DNA from: Nymphaea colorata
Lineage: Eukaryota; Streptophyta; Magnoliopsida; Nymphaeales; Nymphaeaceae
Direction: 5' to 3'
Assembly (NCBI RefSeq): GCF_008831285.2
Contig: NC_045139.1
Span: 24,286,412-24,350,411 of the forward strand
Length of the DNA stretch: 64,000 nt
The notes below the pieces were generated by a model that saw only the letters and a program-made list of their open reading frames with translations, did not search any database and was not told the origin of the DNA. The position numbers were made by a program, and so were the translations under genes. Shown here one piece after another: positions 9,661 to 22,042 of this stretch; position 1 is the first letter of the stretch, and the number at the start of each line of letters is the position of its first letter.

Positions 9661-12600
9661 AATGTGTAAAGGAGCAACACTAAAGATGGAAAACTGCATT
9701 CAAGTTACTGACCTGATTCCTAATAACACCATGTATGGTTTCCTTCTTGTTCCTCTCCTTAGTGTAAGATTTAGTCCTCATTTCATGCATTTATTTTCTG
9801 TTTTAGTTCTAGACTTTCTCTTATTTTCTAGCATGATATTAGTAGTTGTAGAAGCTATTTTGACATTTGTCATGGTAGTATTGCATGACTCCATGTTGGA
9901 CAAGGAGGAAGTTTGCCTGTGGCCCTCACTGGTAGCTCCCGGTTCTTTGAAGATCAATAGCATTCTTGAGTTGTGCTGTAAGCTTTAGATCCATGCCTTT
10001 TAGTTCTGTTTAGGATGCATTCTATTGTGTACTTTAGATCCCTGGTTTATGAGGTATAGTGACGAGTTAGTGGTTGCTAGTGGGTTTCATTTGCCGACTG
10101 GTTGTGCTGTATATTTTCTTTGGCTTAAATGTTATGTTTTATTTACTTTACTATTGGGTCGTCCTTTAGTTTTGGTGCAGCCTATTGGTTGCATTGTTTT
10201 CAATATATGTCATGGCTGGAGGTTGCTAGCTAGCTGTGAGACAATTGCATCCACTTATCGCATTTAGATCACGGTGTTTCATTTTTTTATTCAGTCATGG
10301 TTGAGTTGCAACATGTTAATTAGGAGATTAGAGGTTCATGTTTGTATTTTGAATATCCATAATAGATGCTTAGGGATTAGATGTTGGTTTGTAAGGTTAT
10401 GGTGGGCATTAGGGTTTAGCTGCCAACTGGATTGGCTCCTGTGGTCTTTTTTTTTTTTTTTTCTTTGTTTCATGTCAACATTTAATTGAAAGTAATGGTG
10501 TAGTTTAGTAGAGTTCTAAGTTTCATTCCATGGTAGCAAAGCATGCAATCTGTAGGTTTACATCATACATCTTAGATATTTTAGTTCATGCGTTAATTAT
10601 ATTAGCATTTGTGTAATGTAGCTTGATTTTAGGTTTCATGCATGTCTTTGGGCTGTAATGATGCTTCTATGCATTCGTTTCTTCTATTACTTAAAAAGGT
10701 TGATTTACAACAGGCTTACATAGTGATTGTGAATTGTGAACTATAATAATGGGTTGAGAATTCTCTTGTGCAAAGAAAGATGATAACTTCTAATTAACAA
10801 ACAAGTTTGCATTTAATTATTCATTATGTAATCGTTTGAGATCAGGTACGAGCTAGTACAAAGCACCGTATGCATACAGGATGACCACTTTGAAATCGGT
10901 TTTCCACATGGGTTTAGCTAGAAAATGTCTTCGTGGATGGAGCAGAAAGGAAGGAAATGAATAGCAAGAAAATACCTATGAGATTAATTTAAGTGCATTT
11001 TTTTTCCCAAGAAGATCTAGAATATGCTTTTTGCAGGCATTATTGAAAGTTAAGTATCTATCATGGAATTGTATTTTCGATATTGACATTTTTTCAAAAA
11101 TTTTTAGGTAAAAGAAATTTAACTTCTTATGAGGTTTTAAGTGGGAAAGAGGTGCGAGATTTGGTGCTTGTGAAATCAGGCTTAGGAACATGGTGATTAA
11201 GTCCAAGTTAAGAAAAAGCTTTCATAAACATTATAAGATTTTTGCACTAATAAAAAGCATGTGTTAAGTTTTTAGTCATTGCAAAAAGAGGTCCAACCTT
11301 TTGCAGTGTTAGTAAGGAACACTTTTCAATCAATTTAGCTTGTATCATTCTTAGTTAAAGTTGGGTTGTCAGCTAAAATGACCAAAATAACCTGAGAATA
11401 ATTTATCCGCTTGTTTGCGGTGTTGAGTGACTGCATTCAAGATGCATCATTCCTTACATGTTAGCAAACTATATTCAAGGGTAAAAAAGTAATATTTTTA
11501 TTTAGACTTTTGGGTTCAGATATTCGTACCTGGATTCAAATGATCTGCATATTTGGATTTAGACCACGCATGACTGGGGCAGTAGCTGATCCATTTTCAG
11601 CTAACATTTAAAAGGACCAATTAGTAAAATAATAAGAAAATGACTTGCAAAAAGTCCATCCACGACCATTGGCGGAGCCAAATTTTTTAATAAGGCATAT
11701 GTGTGTGTGTGTGTGTGTGTGTGGTGTTTGGGTGTTGTGCAGTCCTAAGGAGAAGCAGTGCGAGAAGAAGGCAAAACAAGGGAATATGAGTCATTGACAA
11801 CAGTGCCCCCATTTTTGGGTCCGAATCAGTCTATTTGGGGAGGGATTGAAAACAAGCTTATTTGTCTTTCATCTCCCTTCCTTTCTCTTTCTTTCCTTCG
11901 TACCCAAACACACTTTTTTATTTTCTTTTCCTTTCTCTTTTCTCTTTCCTTTTTCTTTTCTCTTTCTTTCCCCTTCCTTTGATTTTCATCCATCCAAATA
12001 GGCTGTAACAGATAAGAACACGGTGGAAAGATAGTTGTAGGAAAATACCAAAGTCTTTTGTTTTGGTGCTTTGGAGTATAGGGCCAAATTTTGGTGCTTC
12101 AGGATGCTGCCTAAGGTATAGTGCATGTTTTTGGTGCCTCAAGCTGTCGCTCCTATCGTGCTTGAACTTAAGCATTGATGCTCGCAACCACCCACCAACC
12201 TCCACCCCACCGTTGCACCAACCCCTCCAAAAACATGACTTCATAGTTGTTTCATGCTTTCCAAAAAGTCCATCCACCCACCAACTTCCTAAAATCCTAT
12301 ATATGTGTCCAGTTCCTTATAGAGAGCATCACTATAACTTCCAAAATAATAGGGTAATTTCTAGGGAGTTTCCAATGTGGCTAGCTCCTTCTAGAGAGCA
12401 TCTCTACCACTGTGCCAAGCTGTTGGACCCCACTTTAGGGAAGGAAATGGTGTGTTTGGTTATTGAGTGGTCTAGTTCATCAATTTAGGTGTTAGGAAAT
12501 TACTTAATGTATAACCACAACTGCTTGTAGGAAAGTAAATCAAAGGCGGTAAGAGCTGGCTGTAGAATACCTTTTAGAGCCCTTCTCCAAGTGTCGACCT

Positions 12601-14020
12601 TCCGATTGGAACCACCTGTAGTTTGGAGTTCATGAATGTGGTTACTCATTAGGCTGGGTTCAGTGTATTTAGTTTAAAGAAAATCTCCCTAAGGCTTGCT
12701 AGTTTTGATTATGTCTCTTTCGTGACCGTGCACCTTGGAGGCTCATCCAAGATGACACCCGCTATGTGTGGTATTTAGAAAGGTATATTGCTAGATTTTA
12801 GAGGGTATAGATATTAGAAAGCTAACGGACTTCAATCAAGCATGTTAGGCTGGTTTCCTGTCTACGAAGGAACCAATCCTAGTTGGCATCATCTAGAACC
12901 CTCTCTAGAATATGCCAGCTAGGTGGGCCCTTAAGGGGCATTCAAGATCAAGAACACTAACACAATGTTCTATGAATTTATGTCAAAGATTGAGGCAGAT
13001 TCATAAAGCACTATATTCAGTATACTTTGAATCTGCACTCTTTGAGACAAGTTCATGAAACAGAGGTTTAGTGTTCATGCTGTCAAATGCCTCCTTAGGG
13101 TCTCTTTGCTGATTTTCCTACAATTTATGGGGTATATAATTAATAACCAGGAAAAGGAGTTAATTTAATTTTGGTTGGAATGATCTAAGATAAATAAAAA
13201 CCCTTGATAGACCACCTAGGTGGCATGAACCATTAAAAGAGTGATCTATATAGAAGCTGCCCACTTATAGAGGGGCCCACATATGTATTATTCCCTCCTT
13301 ATCCTAGGGTCAACATAGAATTCAATTTATGTTAATTGCATTTCACGTAATTTCATTTGCATTTCATGTTATGTAGTGCATGCTTTATGCATATTTTCAT
13401 TACATTTAATTTTGGAGTAATATCACGTTGAACTTGCACCATGTGGGCCACCACTAACCACACATGCATCCCAAGGGTCCCACCCAAGGTCCATGATGGC
13501 TAGTGGACCCCACTTTGCATGCATATAGGTTATTTCCCTTCGTGTATTTAACATATTACATGGCATTATGTTAGTCTCATTGCACACACATTTAGATATT
13601 ATAGTACATGGCATTGTGCATTCTCCCATGCATCATGTAGGAATTTTTTTTTGTTACATTTACCACATTAGAGTTAGGTATAACATGCATTAGACCTAGG
13701 TTTTTGTGTGATCAACGTGTCCTAACATGGGCCAATTTCTTTGTAGTTTAGATTCATTTGAATTTGCTTTTGATCTTTTAATTATGAGTCCAATAGGTTC
13801 ATTGCATGAGTTGATTTATGGCTTATCATTCCCAGTATGTGTTTAGTTTAGGATTAGTTTAGATATGCACTTATATAATTATGCATGAATTGATATGCAA
13901 ACGGAATCACTTACTTTATTGCACATTTTCTAATATTTGGTGATAGACTTTTCCATTGCCAGAGATTGCAAGTTAGTGGTGGTGACCTCTACCTTGTTGA
14001 CCAAGGCCTGTCCAGCAGAG
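9661..14020. other. No gene seen; microsatellites and pyrimidine-rich tract
   Basis: No reading frame here resembles a known family, and codon structure is not convincing on either strand. It holds a poly-T run near 10448, a (TG)n microsatellite at about 11698-11724, and a CT-rich tract at 11860-11975. The 23-base phrase ending GAGAGCATCACTATAACTT at 12319-12341 recurs exactly at 14528-14550, which suggests two pieces of one dispersed repeat. Confidence 0.45.
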
Positions 14021-14662
14021 AGAGAGAGAGAGAGAGCTGACACAGATCTCTAATTGATTTTGGTTGCTTCTTCAAGCCATTGTGAGCTTGAGTGAAAATG
14101 CTGGTGTTTGAGCTTCTTGAAATGTACTATACCAACTTGAATAGCTCACATGCAAGGCCCCAAGATATCGTTTTGTGTTGCATGTTTTTGGAGCTTAGGC
14201 TCTCCAAGTTCTCAACCAGGCTTACTAGGGAGGGCCAAGTAGCTCTGTTTGTGGACGAGTTCCCAATAGGTTCTTCTACGACTGCATGCTGTCTAGATCC
14301 ATATTGTTTGAGGCCATCATGGGGTTTTCTGTTGACCAGAAGGTCACGTGGTGTACACATGCCTGTATTACATCCACAAGAGCTATAAATCAAAAAGTAG
14401 GAATGTAAGGATCATAATCTCAAACTAATAAAAAGTTACAAAATCCATTGGATTAATAACTTAGAAACTTAAAAATAAAATACTGTTAACCACACACTGT
14501 GGTTTCAACTTCACTATTTCAGCAGCATATAGAGAGCATCACTATAACTTAGAAGTTTAGGTGATTGTGTGGTAAGCTTCAGTTCTACAATATGAGTGGA
14601 TTCAAGTGGTCTAGGATAATTGAAAACGGAAATAGTATCTGAACGAATATTTAGTGCACAAT
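14021..14662. other. (GA)n run and non-coding DNA
   Basis: A short (GA)n run lies at about 14020-14037. The rest has no supported gene. The opposed frames of 98 and 88 codons at 14092-14393 overlap each other on opposite strands and match nothing I recognise. Confidence 0.4.
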
Positions 14663-15034
14663 TAGTAAATAATAGTTATGAGTAGGATTATAATGAAACA
14701 AATTTTGTTGGTCCCCATGCTAGACCCAATTTATTAGCTGCATGATTCAAAGGCTGAGTTAATGAAAGAGTTAATGCTATGGCATTAGAGCAACTGGGCT
14801 CTCTGCTCGCTTTCTCTTTTTTGTTTCTTTATTGCATCTAATTTCTGTTAACCATCTCCCTCTCCTCTTTATTACATAATTGATTTTCACTTTCAGATCT
14901 CTCTTTCTTTTATTATGCTTAATTTTATTGTTAATTATCTCTCTCTCTCTTCTTTAATAAATTGAAAAACTAGAAACTGATGTTTTGGCTGAACACTTTA
15001 AAAAAAAATCTAACATGTAGTAAAATGGATTTAA
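14663..15034 (+). repeat. Dispersed repeat copy A, inverted partner of 22924-23288
   Basis: Read on the opposite strand, this block aligns along its full length with 22924-23288. Shared landmarks are AGTGTTCAGCCAA, CAGTTTCTAGTTTTTCAAT, the AAAGAGAGA tracts, TAACTCAGCCTTTG and CATAACTATTATTTACT. The copies differ by scattered substitutions and microsatellite length. No coding capacity. It could be a MITE or solo LTR family; no convincing terminal repeats or target duplication were found. Confidence 0.8.
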
Positions 15035-15176
15035 TCCCCAAATGAATGTTAATCATCTATTCAAATCACTTCTTTTTCAGGACCATTAATGCTATCTACA
15101 TATGCACCTACTGACTTGGGCAGTAGTACTATGTGTGATCTTCACTTGATTTCCATTAAAATATATTTTTAAAAGA

Positions 15177-15295
15177 CCTTCATAGCAAAATCGCATCAAT
15201 GTTAGGCCTCATTGCTAATAACTATTTTCTGTTTATAGAATAGTTATTCCTTAGCAATGAGGCCCAAAAATTGATGTAATTTTGCTATGAAGTTA
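15177..15295. repeat. Fold-back hairpin of ~118 bp (MITE-like)
   Basis: The left arm from CTTCATAGCAAAAT and the right arm ending ATTTTGCTATGAAG are reverse complements. The match continues through CATCAAT, GGCCTCATTGCTAA and AATAACTATT with a few mismatches and small indels, leaving a loop of roughly 14 bases. The shape is that of a fold-back MITE. Transcribed, it would form a long stem of the kind that can feed small-RNA pathways. Confidence 0.8.
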
Positions 15296-15599
15296 AGTTT
15301 ATTAATATTGCTTGATTTCTAGAACAAGATCAGTTAGTAAATATAGGCTTTTGAACTTAGAAAATATATATTCACTTTTGAAAAAGAAAGAAGGATGAAG
15401 ATGATGAACAAAGAAATTAAGGTGGTTTGGAAGAAAAATTCCTACTCCATGACTCAGTCATCAATTTCATGATGATCTGGTTCCCTTAGCACAGTATTTA
15501 TACATTGTTATGTCTGATCCAAATTTGAATTAGTTTCTATGGGCGTACAATCTATTTCCTTGAATTTCTCCTTTGGTTTTGAATAGGAGAAACTGACAT

Positions 15600-16270
15600 T
15601 CTCCTGAAATCTATCAGCATTGTGAAGAGACGTTTTACACCTGCTTTCCTGGAGTTGTGATCCGTTGAAGCTGCACCTAATTTTCTGGAGTGAGCTGATG
15701 CATTATCATCCCCCATCAACCGAAGGGAAGGTAGCATACATAAGCCAAGATGCTGAATGAAAAAGGTGAGTCGTTGCTGAGACAATGGTTTGATAAAAAG
15801 ATTTGCAAGTTGACCTTTGGTTGTGATGACTTGAGTATCATATTTCCCAGTGCGACTTGTTCACGAACAAGATGATAATCGAGTTCCAAATGTTTCATAT
15901 GTGAATGAAAGACTGTCTTGATAGTGGTATGTAGTGTCGAAATGTTGTCACTCAATAGAATAGGAGCTTTGGAGAGGTAGACGCTGAGATCTTGTAAAAT
16001 AAAGGTAAGCCATTTAATTTCAGCAGCAGCTCCGACGAGGGCCCGATATTCAGCTTCACAGGACGAGCGAGCAACAGTCGGTTGTTTCTTAGAATTTTAG
16101 GATATACAATTTGGACCGAGAAATGTGCATTATCCTAAAGTCGATCGGCGTGTATCTGGTCAGCTCGTCCAGTCTGCATCAGAGTATGCTCAGAGAGTCA
16201 AGTCTTGGGATTTATAGAACTGGATACCATATTGAGATGTGCCTCGAACATATTGTATAATCTATGTCAC
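15600..16270 (-). pseudogene. Ty1/Copia RNase H fragment
   Basis: The minus strand reads as the C-terminal part of Copia pol. It includes SSCEAEYRALVGAAAEIKWL (about 16070-16010), LSDNISTLHTTIKTVFHSHM (15957-15898) and HLELDYHLVREQVALG (15898-15850). The family normally has CDN in place of SDN and KHIE/DCHFVR around the last motif. It ends with the FIKPLSQQ tail, where LADxFTK is usual, near 15775. Stops and frameshifts interrupt the upstream part. No LTR was identified next to it. Confidence 0.8.
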
Positions 16271-16540
16271 AATGGTATGGGTACGGGTGCGGGTACGGGT
16301 ACTGGTATGACATTTTTGTAAATCTTGGTCTGGTGGTACGATGAACATTATATATTATTATATATTTTTAATTTAAAAAAAACAAAATGATATCATCATT
16401 AAGACAATGTTTCTTTCATAAATCCATAGATAATCTCATAAAAAAAAAACAAAAACAAAACTTTTTAAGTTATAATATAGTTTGGATCTAGTTCCAACCC
16501 GGAACCAAATCCAAACATACCGGGCCGTACCGGCGTGCTG
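16271..16540. repeat. GGTACGGGTAC-rich repeat patch with AT-rich core
   Basis: GGTACGGGT units at about 16277-16305 and complementary CCGGGCCGTACCGG near 16520 bracket AT-rich DNA. The arrangement suggests an eroded foldback or MITE element. Boundaries are not defined. Confidence 0.35.
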
Positions 16541-18424
16541 GGGCATGCATGAATTGACATGCAAAATTTACTGAAGGAGCTCTCATACCTACAATTAGGG
16601 TCGGACTTGCAGCGGATAAAATTTCACCATCGAAGGCCGAACCAACTCCCAAGATTTATGGGGGGAGGCACACTAGAAAGCACTGAATATAGGTTATATG
16701 ATTTTTCACCCGGCTGGACAGCAACCCGAGCTCAATAATAACCCTAGGTAGAGAGTACAAGAGAGGTTATCCCAACCCAAGTATAGCCTACTACAAAAAA
16801 TTAGAGAGGATGTGAGGCTTTACAACGTGTATGCGATACAATTTAGCACTCCTCACTTAAACATACACATTTATCATTCACATACCATCCTGTCAAACCA
16901 TGCCTAAGCGTATGCAATCCATACCCATTTTCCTTAGGTGGTCTTCTTAGCCTGGGATTGTGTCTTCGGCTAAAGAGAGCCTTAGTGGAATCCACAGTAG
17001 CTAACTTCGCCCAAAGGCTGGTTACAATCACACGCACTATCCCCGTTTTCTATAGGGTGACATGAATGTTACCTCTCGGGGCCATGCCCGAGGACCCCAC
17101 AAACTAGAGGATCGAAGGTTAAGGCCGCAGCTCATGCTGCCCTTCGATATTCAGGTACACTTCCAGACCTTGATTTAGTGACACACGTCCGTCGCTAGCT
17201 CTCCTTCCCGTTACACCTTCTTCCGTCGCCAATGGCTCTCCTGATAACACCTTAGCTCATGGCAAGTACAAAGAAGTCACGGCCCAAGCAAGTGAATAAT
17301 AAAGATATGAGGCTATTAGATGCATTCACCGGATTAGATTTCAACCCCAAGATGTAAACAAGTCAATTGGGGGATGCAGTCGCCAATCTCGCTTGGCGGA
17401 CACGGTTCCTTCAGGGTAGGTCCGGTGGTAGGCTTGGTATGTTCGAGCTCTTGAGGTCCATGCACATAGATGGGTCCACACCTCCTTGGTCAATGCTAGG
17501 CTGCTGGTCCACGTCCAAGATGGTTTGGTTGACCTTCTCGGAATGGCAGCTAGTTGGCGGGACTTCTCTTGGTCCAAGGTGGGAAAGGTCGACTAAGCTC
17601 AGCCTTCCTTCCAATCTAGGCCCAAATTCTCCTTCTAATCTTGGCATGGGCCAAGATTCCACCAATCAACACGTGACACCTTCCCAAAGTGAGTGGTCAG
17701 GATCACCTTCCAAATATGTCTCTTTGATGATTTAGGGGACTCCCTTCTTTCCATGATTAATGTGTAATTCCCTTGATTGACTCCTTCTGGATTCAGCTCC
17801 TTCCTTACTTGTAGGAGGTGATTAAGGAAATGGAGTTTCTTTTTGGATTGTGCAAAGCTGCCCTAGCCACGTGACACCTCCACGTTTCCTTCTTCGAATA
17901 CCTTTCTTATCCTCCAACATCCAAATTCAATGAATCTAGAAGGCGAGTGGATCACTTTCCCACAAATATAGGAACGGTTAAGGGAAAGTTGTCACTTTCC
18001 TTTTTGAATGCAGGTCACTTGGTGCGTGCCTCTTTTTGAAAACCGTTCCAATTTGTCGCCTCAACTAGACAACACCTTCCTCCTTGATTGGCCACCTGTC
18101 CTCCCACAAATTTCTTGGCCAAGGCTGGTACCCACCCTTTCCTGAAATGTTGCAACTGCTCCCAAACCCTAATCGGCTAGGGTATTTCCCCTCTTCTTTC
18201 GGTGTTAATCATTTCCTTAACAACAAAATACCCTCATATAATTCTGAAATAATAATAATAAAATTATTGTAATCCAAAGTAAAATGGAAATAATTCACCG
18301 AAAGTCACGAAATGGCCAGAGTTGGTTGGATATGTCGCCGATGATGAAGCTCTAAGACATGGATTCCAGCGAGAAGGTTGGTGCAGACCTGTAACTTCTT
18401 GACAATGGTTCAATAATCAGCTGA
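16541..18424. other. No gene seen, probably retroelement-derived
   Basis: Moderately GC-rich DNA without a recognisable reading frame. The overlapping short frames at 17341-17735 on both strands match nothing I know. The position beside the tandem-repeat and reading-frame block suggests non-coding parts of the same old retroelement, but I could not find paired LTRs. Confidence 0.3.
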
Positions 18425-18975
18425 TGCCCAATCACTATGAAATTTGTATGTTGTAGAGGACGATGAGATCTTTCGAACAGTATATAGCATGTACTCAGAT
18501 TTTCGACGGTTCGCGAGAAATAGCCCGTTGATCAGGTGGTTCTGTGGTGGCTGCTGCAGCGTAGCGGTGGCGGAACTAGTGCTCTTCCATTGCAAATTTA
18601 AACACCTTTCTCAACTCTAATCACCGCTAAAATTTAGTATATTGTATAGGACGTTGAGATCTTTCCAACGATATATTGTACGCCCTCTAACTTTTGACGG
18701 ATCACCAGAAACAGCCCTCGAATCAGGCAAGTTGCTGCTAGTCTAACAGTGATGCGACTGACGGAACCCGATTTGCTTCTGCCATGGATTTCAACACCCA
18801 AACAATTTCTGATCATCGACAAATTTGGATATGTTGTAGAAAACTTCAGATGATTCCAATGATACCAAGATCTCACTGAAACCCCTCACGGATTGCTGGG
18901 AATTGTCCTCTGAACAGGCAGTTCTGTCGCTGGCTGCGACGGAGAATCGCGACTGCGCTTCCGCGTCCGAACTTA
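18425..18975. repeat. Three diverged tandem copies of a ~195-bp unit
   Basis: Three consecutive units begin near 18428, 18626 and 18811. Each carries in order an AAATTTG(T/G)ATxTTGTA-like word, a GATGAGATCTTTCxAACGATAT-like word, a GACGG(T/A)TC/CACGGAT word with GAAA(T/C)AGCCC, and TCAGGCAG TTCTG/TTGCTGC with GGCGGAAC/GACGGAAC. The copies are clearly related but well diverged. The unit does not stay open in one frame. Confidence 0.65.
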
Positions 18976-19792
18976 TTTTCCTTTCTTCTCCTTGGGCTGT
19001 CCTTGGTTCCTTGCCAACAAATAAGACCCAAATCAATCAATGAAATTGTGGAAATGACTGTATGAAACCTCACGACCAACCAAAGATAGTTCTGGTGTTA
19101 GATCCTCATCGGAAAAGACGAGTAAATGCATCAGATCTTTCTCTAATCGTCTGATCGGTTTAACCTTCAACCTAGTTCGATGCCGCTCGATCCAACCTAA
19201 TTTAGGTGACATTTCTCCTAGATGCTTAGGTTGTTTCTCACATTGATCTAGTAGATCGGATGCAAACTAACAAATTTACAACAAGTACCTAGGAGAATGG
19301 GTACTTATCTTATAGATTTGTGGTCGGTGGTCGATGTGCAAGGTTGGAAATCGTTGTTAAAATGCTGCCTTCTAGACAACTAAATGCACCGATCTCCTTC
19401 CCACGTCCTCTTTGCTTCCTTGGCCTCTAAACCCTCCTGTGGCGAGGGAATGCACCTTGGAAGAGGATGATCGCTACTGGTTCTTCCGGTGACGGATTCC
19501 GGTTGTCGTCCATCTAGTTGAACTCGCAATACTACTCACACGATAGAAAGTATTTGGTTGTAGTGCTTCCAAGAAGCCACATCCTAGGGGCCAAGAGAAT
19601 TCCACGAGGGAGAAAGAGAGAGAAACTCTCGACTCAATATTCCTAAAGCATAATGAAGTGTCTCGGTTTTCAAGCCTTTATAGATATAGGCTGAACCGGT
19701 TCTACAAGTCTCTCGGTACGAGACGTTAGAAGAAACAAAGCAAAAGCATATGAAACAATACATAAGTAAAAACGAGTCAATGACCTAAACAA

Positions 19793-20386
19793 TCATGGAA
19801 AATGATTTGGGTGCTTGGCCTGTGATCCAAATATGCTTGTGAGGTGTTGACATGTGATTGGGCTTGCGCCCACCTCGCCTAGGCTGACCCTAGGTTGTTG
19901 TAGAAGATGGGCTAGGCACGGCCCTCTCGGGTCCCATATGAAGTCTTCAGTCACTTGCACGTAGAACCTTCTTTGTTCTTGGATGCACTTGGAGCTGGTC
20001 ATCGGGTCCTCTTCTTCACTCATCCTTTTGCTAGGTCCGGACTCGTTTGTCTTTTGGCGCTTGCCCTTGGTCGTACTAAGTTCATCTTTGCTTTGGGCAT
20101 TAGGGTCTCCCACCATCAAGTTGCTAAGTTTCGCTTTAGCCTCACTTAACCTCAACACGCCTTTGGTAACTAGTCCACCTTCGCCTGCCATGCTCTGCCC
20201 TTGAAGGATAACCTCACTTCGCATTTGGCCCTTGGCACTCGCAAAACATTCCTCCATCTTAGCCTCCCTAAGAGGTTTAAAGCATTTCGTAGGCGCTATG
20301 CCTTGCTGCCGGATAGCCTCACTTAGAGTTTTCACGCTATCTCCTGCATCCTCAGCTTCGCTCAGTATAGTCGGAATTAGGCACAT
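19793..20386 (-). CDS. Unrecognised hydrophilic reading frame, 197 codons
   Basis: I do not recognise this frame. It is rich in Lys, Glu, Ser and Gln, has no membrane segment or catalytic motif, and carries a basic stretch (KGKRQKTNESGPSKR). Its ATG is at 20386 and its stop at 19793. It lies downstream of, and in the same direction as, the frames at 20700-22042. Composition and position suggest part of the same decayed retroelement or a low-constraint ORF, not a host gene. No promoter or splice structure is evident. Confidence 0.25.
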   Translation of the reverse strand: MCLIPTILSEAEDAGDSVKTLSEAIRQQGIAPTKCFKPLREAKMEECFASAKGQMRSEVILQGQSMAGEGGLVTKGVLRLSEAKAKLSNLMVGDPNAQSKDELSTTKGKRQKTNESGPSKRMSEEEDPMTSSKCIQEQRRFYVQVTEDFIWDPRGPCLAHLLQQPRVSLGEVGASPITCQHLTSIFGSQAKHPNHFP

Positions 20387-20699
20387 ATCAACTCCACCTT
20401 CCTTACATCAAGCTTGACCCCAAGCTCATCCTTTACAATCTTCTAGGGTAGATTGTGTCATTCGATTCATCAACTCACCTACCAAACATTCAAGCTTCGG
20501 GGTAAGGTCCATAATCTCTTGGAAGTGACTCAAGCAAGGACTCATGGTGTCCTTGGAGATGTTCGGACCATGTACGGTCACTCCAAGCTAGGACTAGGTA
20601 AGGTCTACCCCTATCATAAACTTGTTCATGGAGGCCTTTGGGTCTAACAAGGAGGCCCTCTTGCTCATCTTGGGCAGTGGGCTCACATGATGGTGTTAG

Positions 20700-22042
20700 T
20701 CAGGTTGCCTTTATAGCAACTCTTCTCTTCCATGCTTCCATTGCACTACTCTGTTTTGCTTCCTCTCCATATGTCCCTTGGACAAGTTCCGGACCATAGT
20801 TTCTTGGGACTATGCCAAGTTGGGACTTAAGCTTCATATAGAGCCACTTAAGCCTCCTTCGGTTATCCAGCCTTGGGTTATGTGTACTCGGATCAAAGAT
20901 CATTCTAACTTGCGTCGACGGCTTGTTCATACATTGATGCTCAATAGCCATCCGGTGTAGAGAAGGAGTGATCCAAGTTCTTCTTTCACATGCGTCTTGA
21001 TCAACCATAAGATCACTCTTGTCAACAAGACCCTTACGCTTGGTGGAAGTAGTATTAGGAACATTCAAAAGAAATTGCCTTCTTTTCATCCAAGAAAGCA
21101 TTCCTTTTCTCAAAGTAGGCACCCTCACTTGGATGGTGCGAGGTGGTTCAAGATTATATGGGTGTAAGCTAGGAATAATGCCATCTTCCTTCTCGTAGTC
21201 AAGCTCCTCATGTATGGTGGTAGGGACGATAGTGGCCCACTCGATAGGACTTAGGAATTGGTCTGCCCAAGTGCTCTTGCCATGGGTACCACCCTCCTTA
21301 GGCAATGACTTAACCGCTTGGGAGAGATCCATTCTTGTGTGACAAATTGCCATGCATAGGCCGGCTGGTTCCATGCTTTCCTTCTTGAGGCTAGAGATAT
21401 CGCCACCCTCCTTAGGTGACATCCTACTTTTCGTGGGGATGTCCTCATCTTCTTGGTGCTTCATCACCTCTTCTTGCTCAGCCACCTCATGCCACTCAAG
21501 TCCCATGTAAACTTGATTGTAGCACTCCAAACTTTTAGATCGTTTTGGTGGCATATCCGCAAGAGTTTTCTTCTCAAAGGACTTGGGGAAAACCGTGGTC
21601 TTCTCAATGGTAAGGGAATGATTCTTCGTTTTGGGCCTTTGGATTTTAATCTTGGAAACACGGTAGCCCTTTTTAGCACTCTCGGCTTGCTTAGCTTGGC
21701 TTGACTTTTGTAATGGAGTTAGAGTCTCCCTTATCCCGATTGGCTTTGGTTCACACTTCATGGAGTTATGAATGGATCCTTGGACCTTGGCGTCCTCAAC
21801 CCCTTTTTCCTTGCTGCTCTTAGGAGGTACTTCGGGAGTTTGACACTCTTTAACATGTCTAATTGCTTGGATTTGGCTGGAGTCAGTTGCTCCCGTGCCT
21901 TTTGCCGATTCACCCATTCGACAATGGACATCTCCAATTCTTCGAAATGCTGCCTCATCTGATCATACTCATCCCGTGTTTTCTTTATTTCAGAGCGTAA
22001 CTCCTTTGTTGAACTTGAACCGTGGGATCTCGAGGCTACCAA
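20700..22042 (-). pseudogene. Unrecognised retroelement-like protein, split by a frameshift
   Basis: Two overlapping minus-strand frames probably belong to one coding region. The first (22042-21758) opens MVASRSHGSSSTKEL and has a predicted coiled coil (EIKKTRDEYDQMRQHFEELE). The second (21917-20700) gives 405 hydrophilic, charged codons with many Pro-Lys-Ser segments and a basic C-terminus (RLDNRRRLKWLYMKLKSQ). An N-terminal coiled coil plus a basic body is gag-like, and non-autonomous LTR elements often keep only such a frame. I see no CCHC knuckle, protease, RT or integrase motif and no paired LTRs. The open length of 405 codons in moderately GC-rich DNA is the main argument that it was once coding. 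A plant-specific host gene fragment is the alternative. Confidence 0.35.

Noticed and set aside
12063-12488. 141-codon plus-strand frame
   Set aside because: No recognisable domain, overlapped by an opposite-strand frame, no splice or promoter context.
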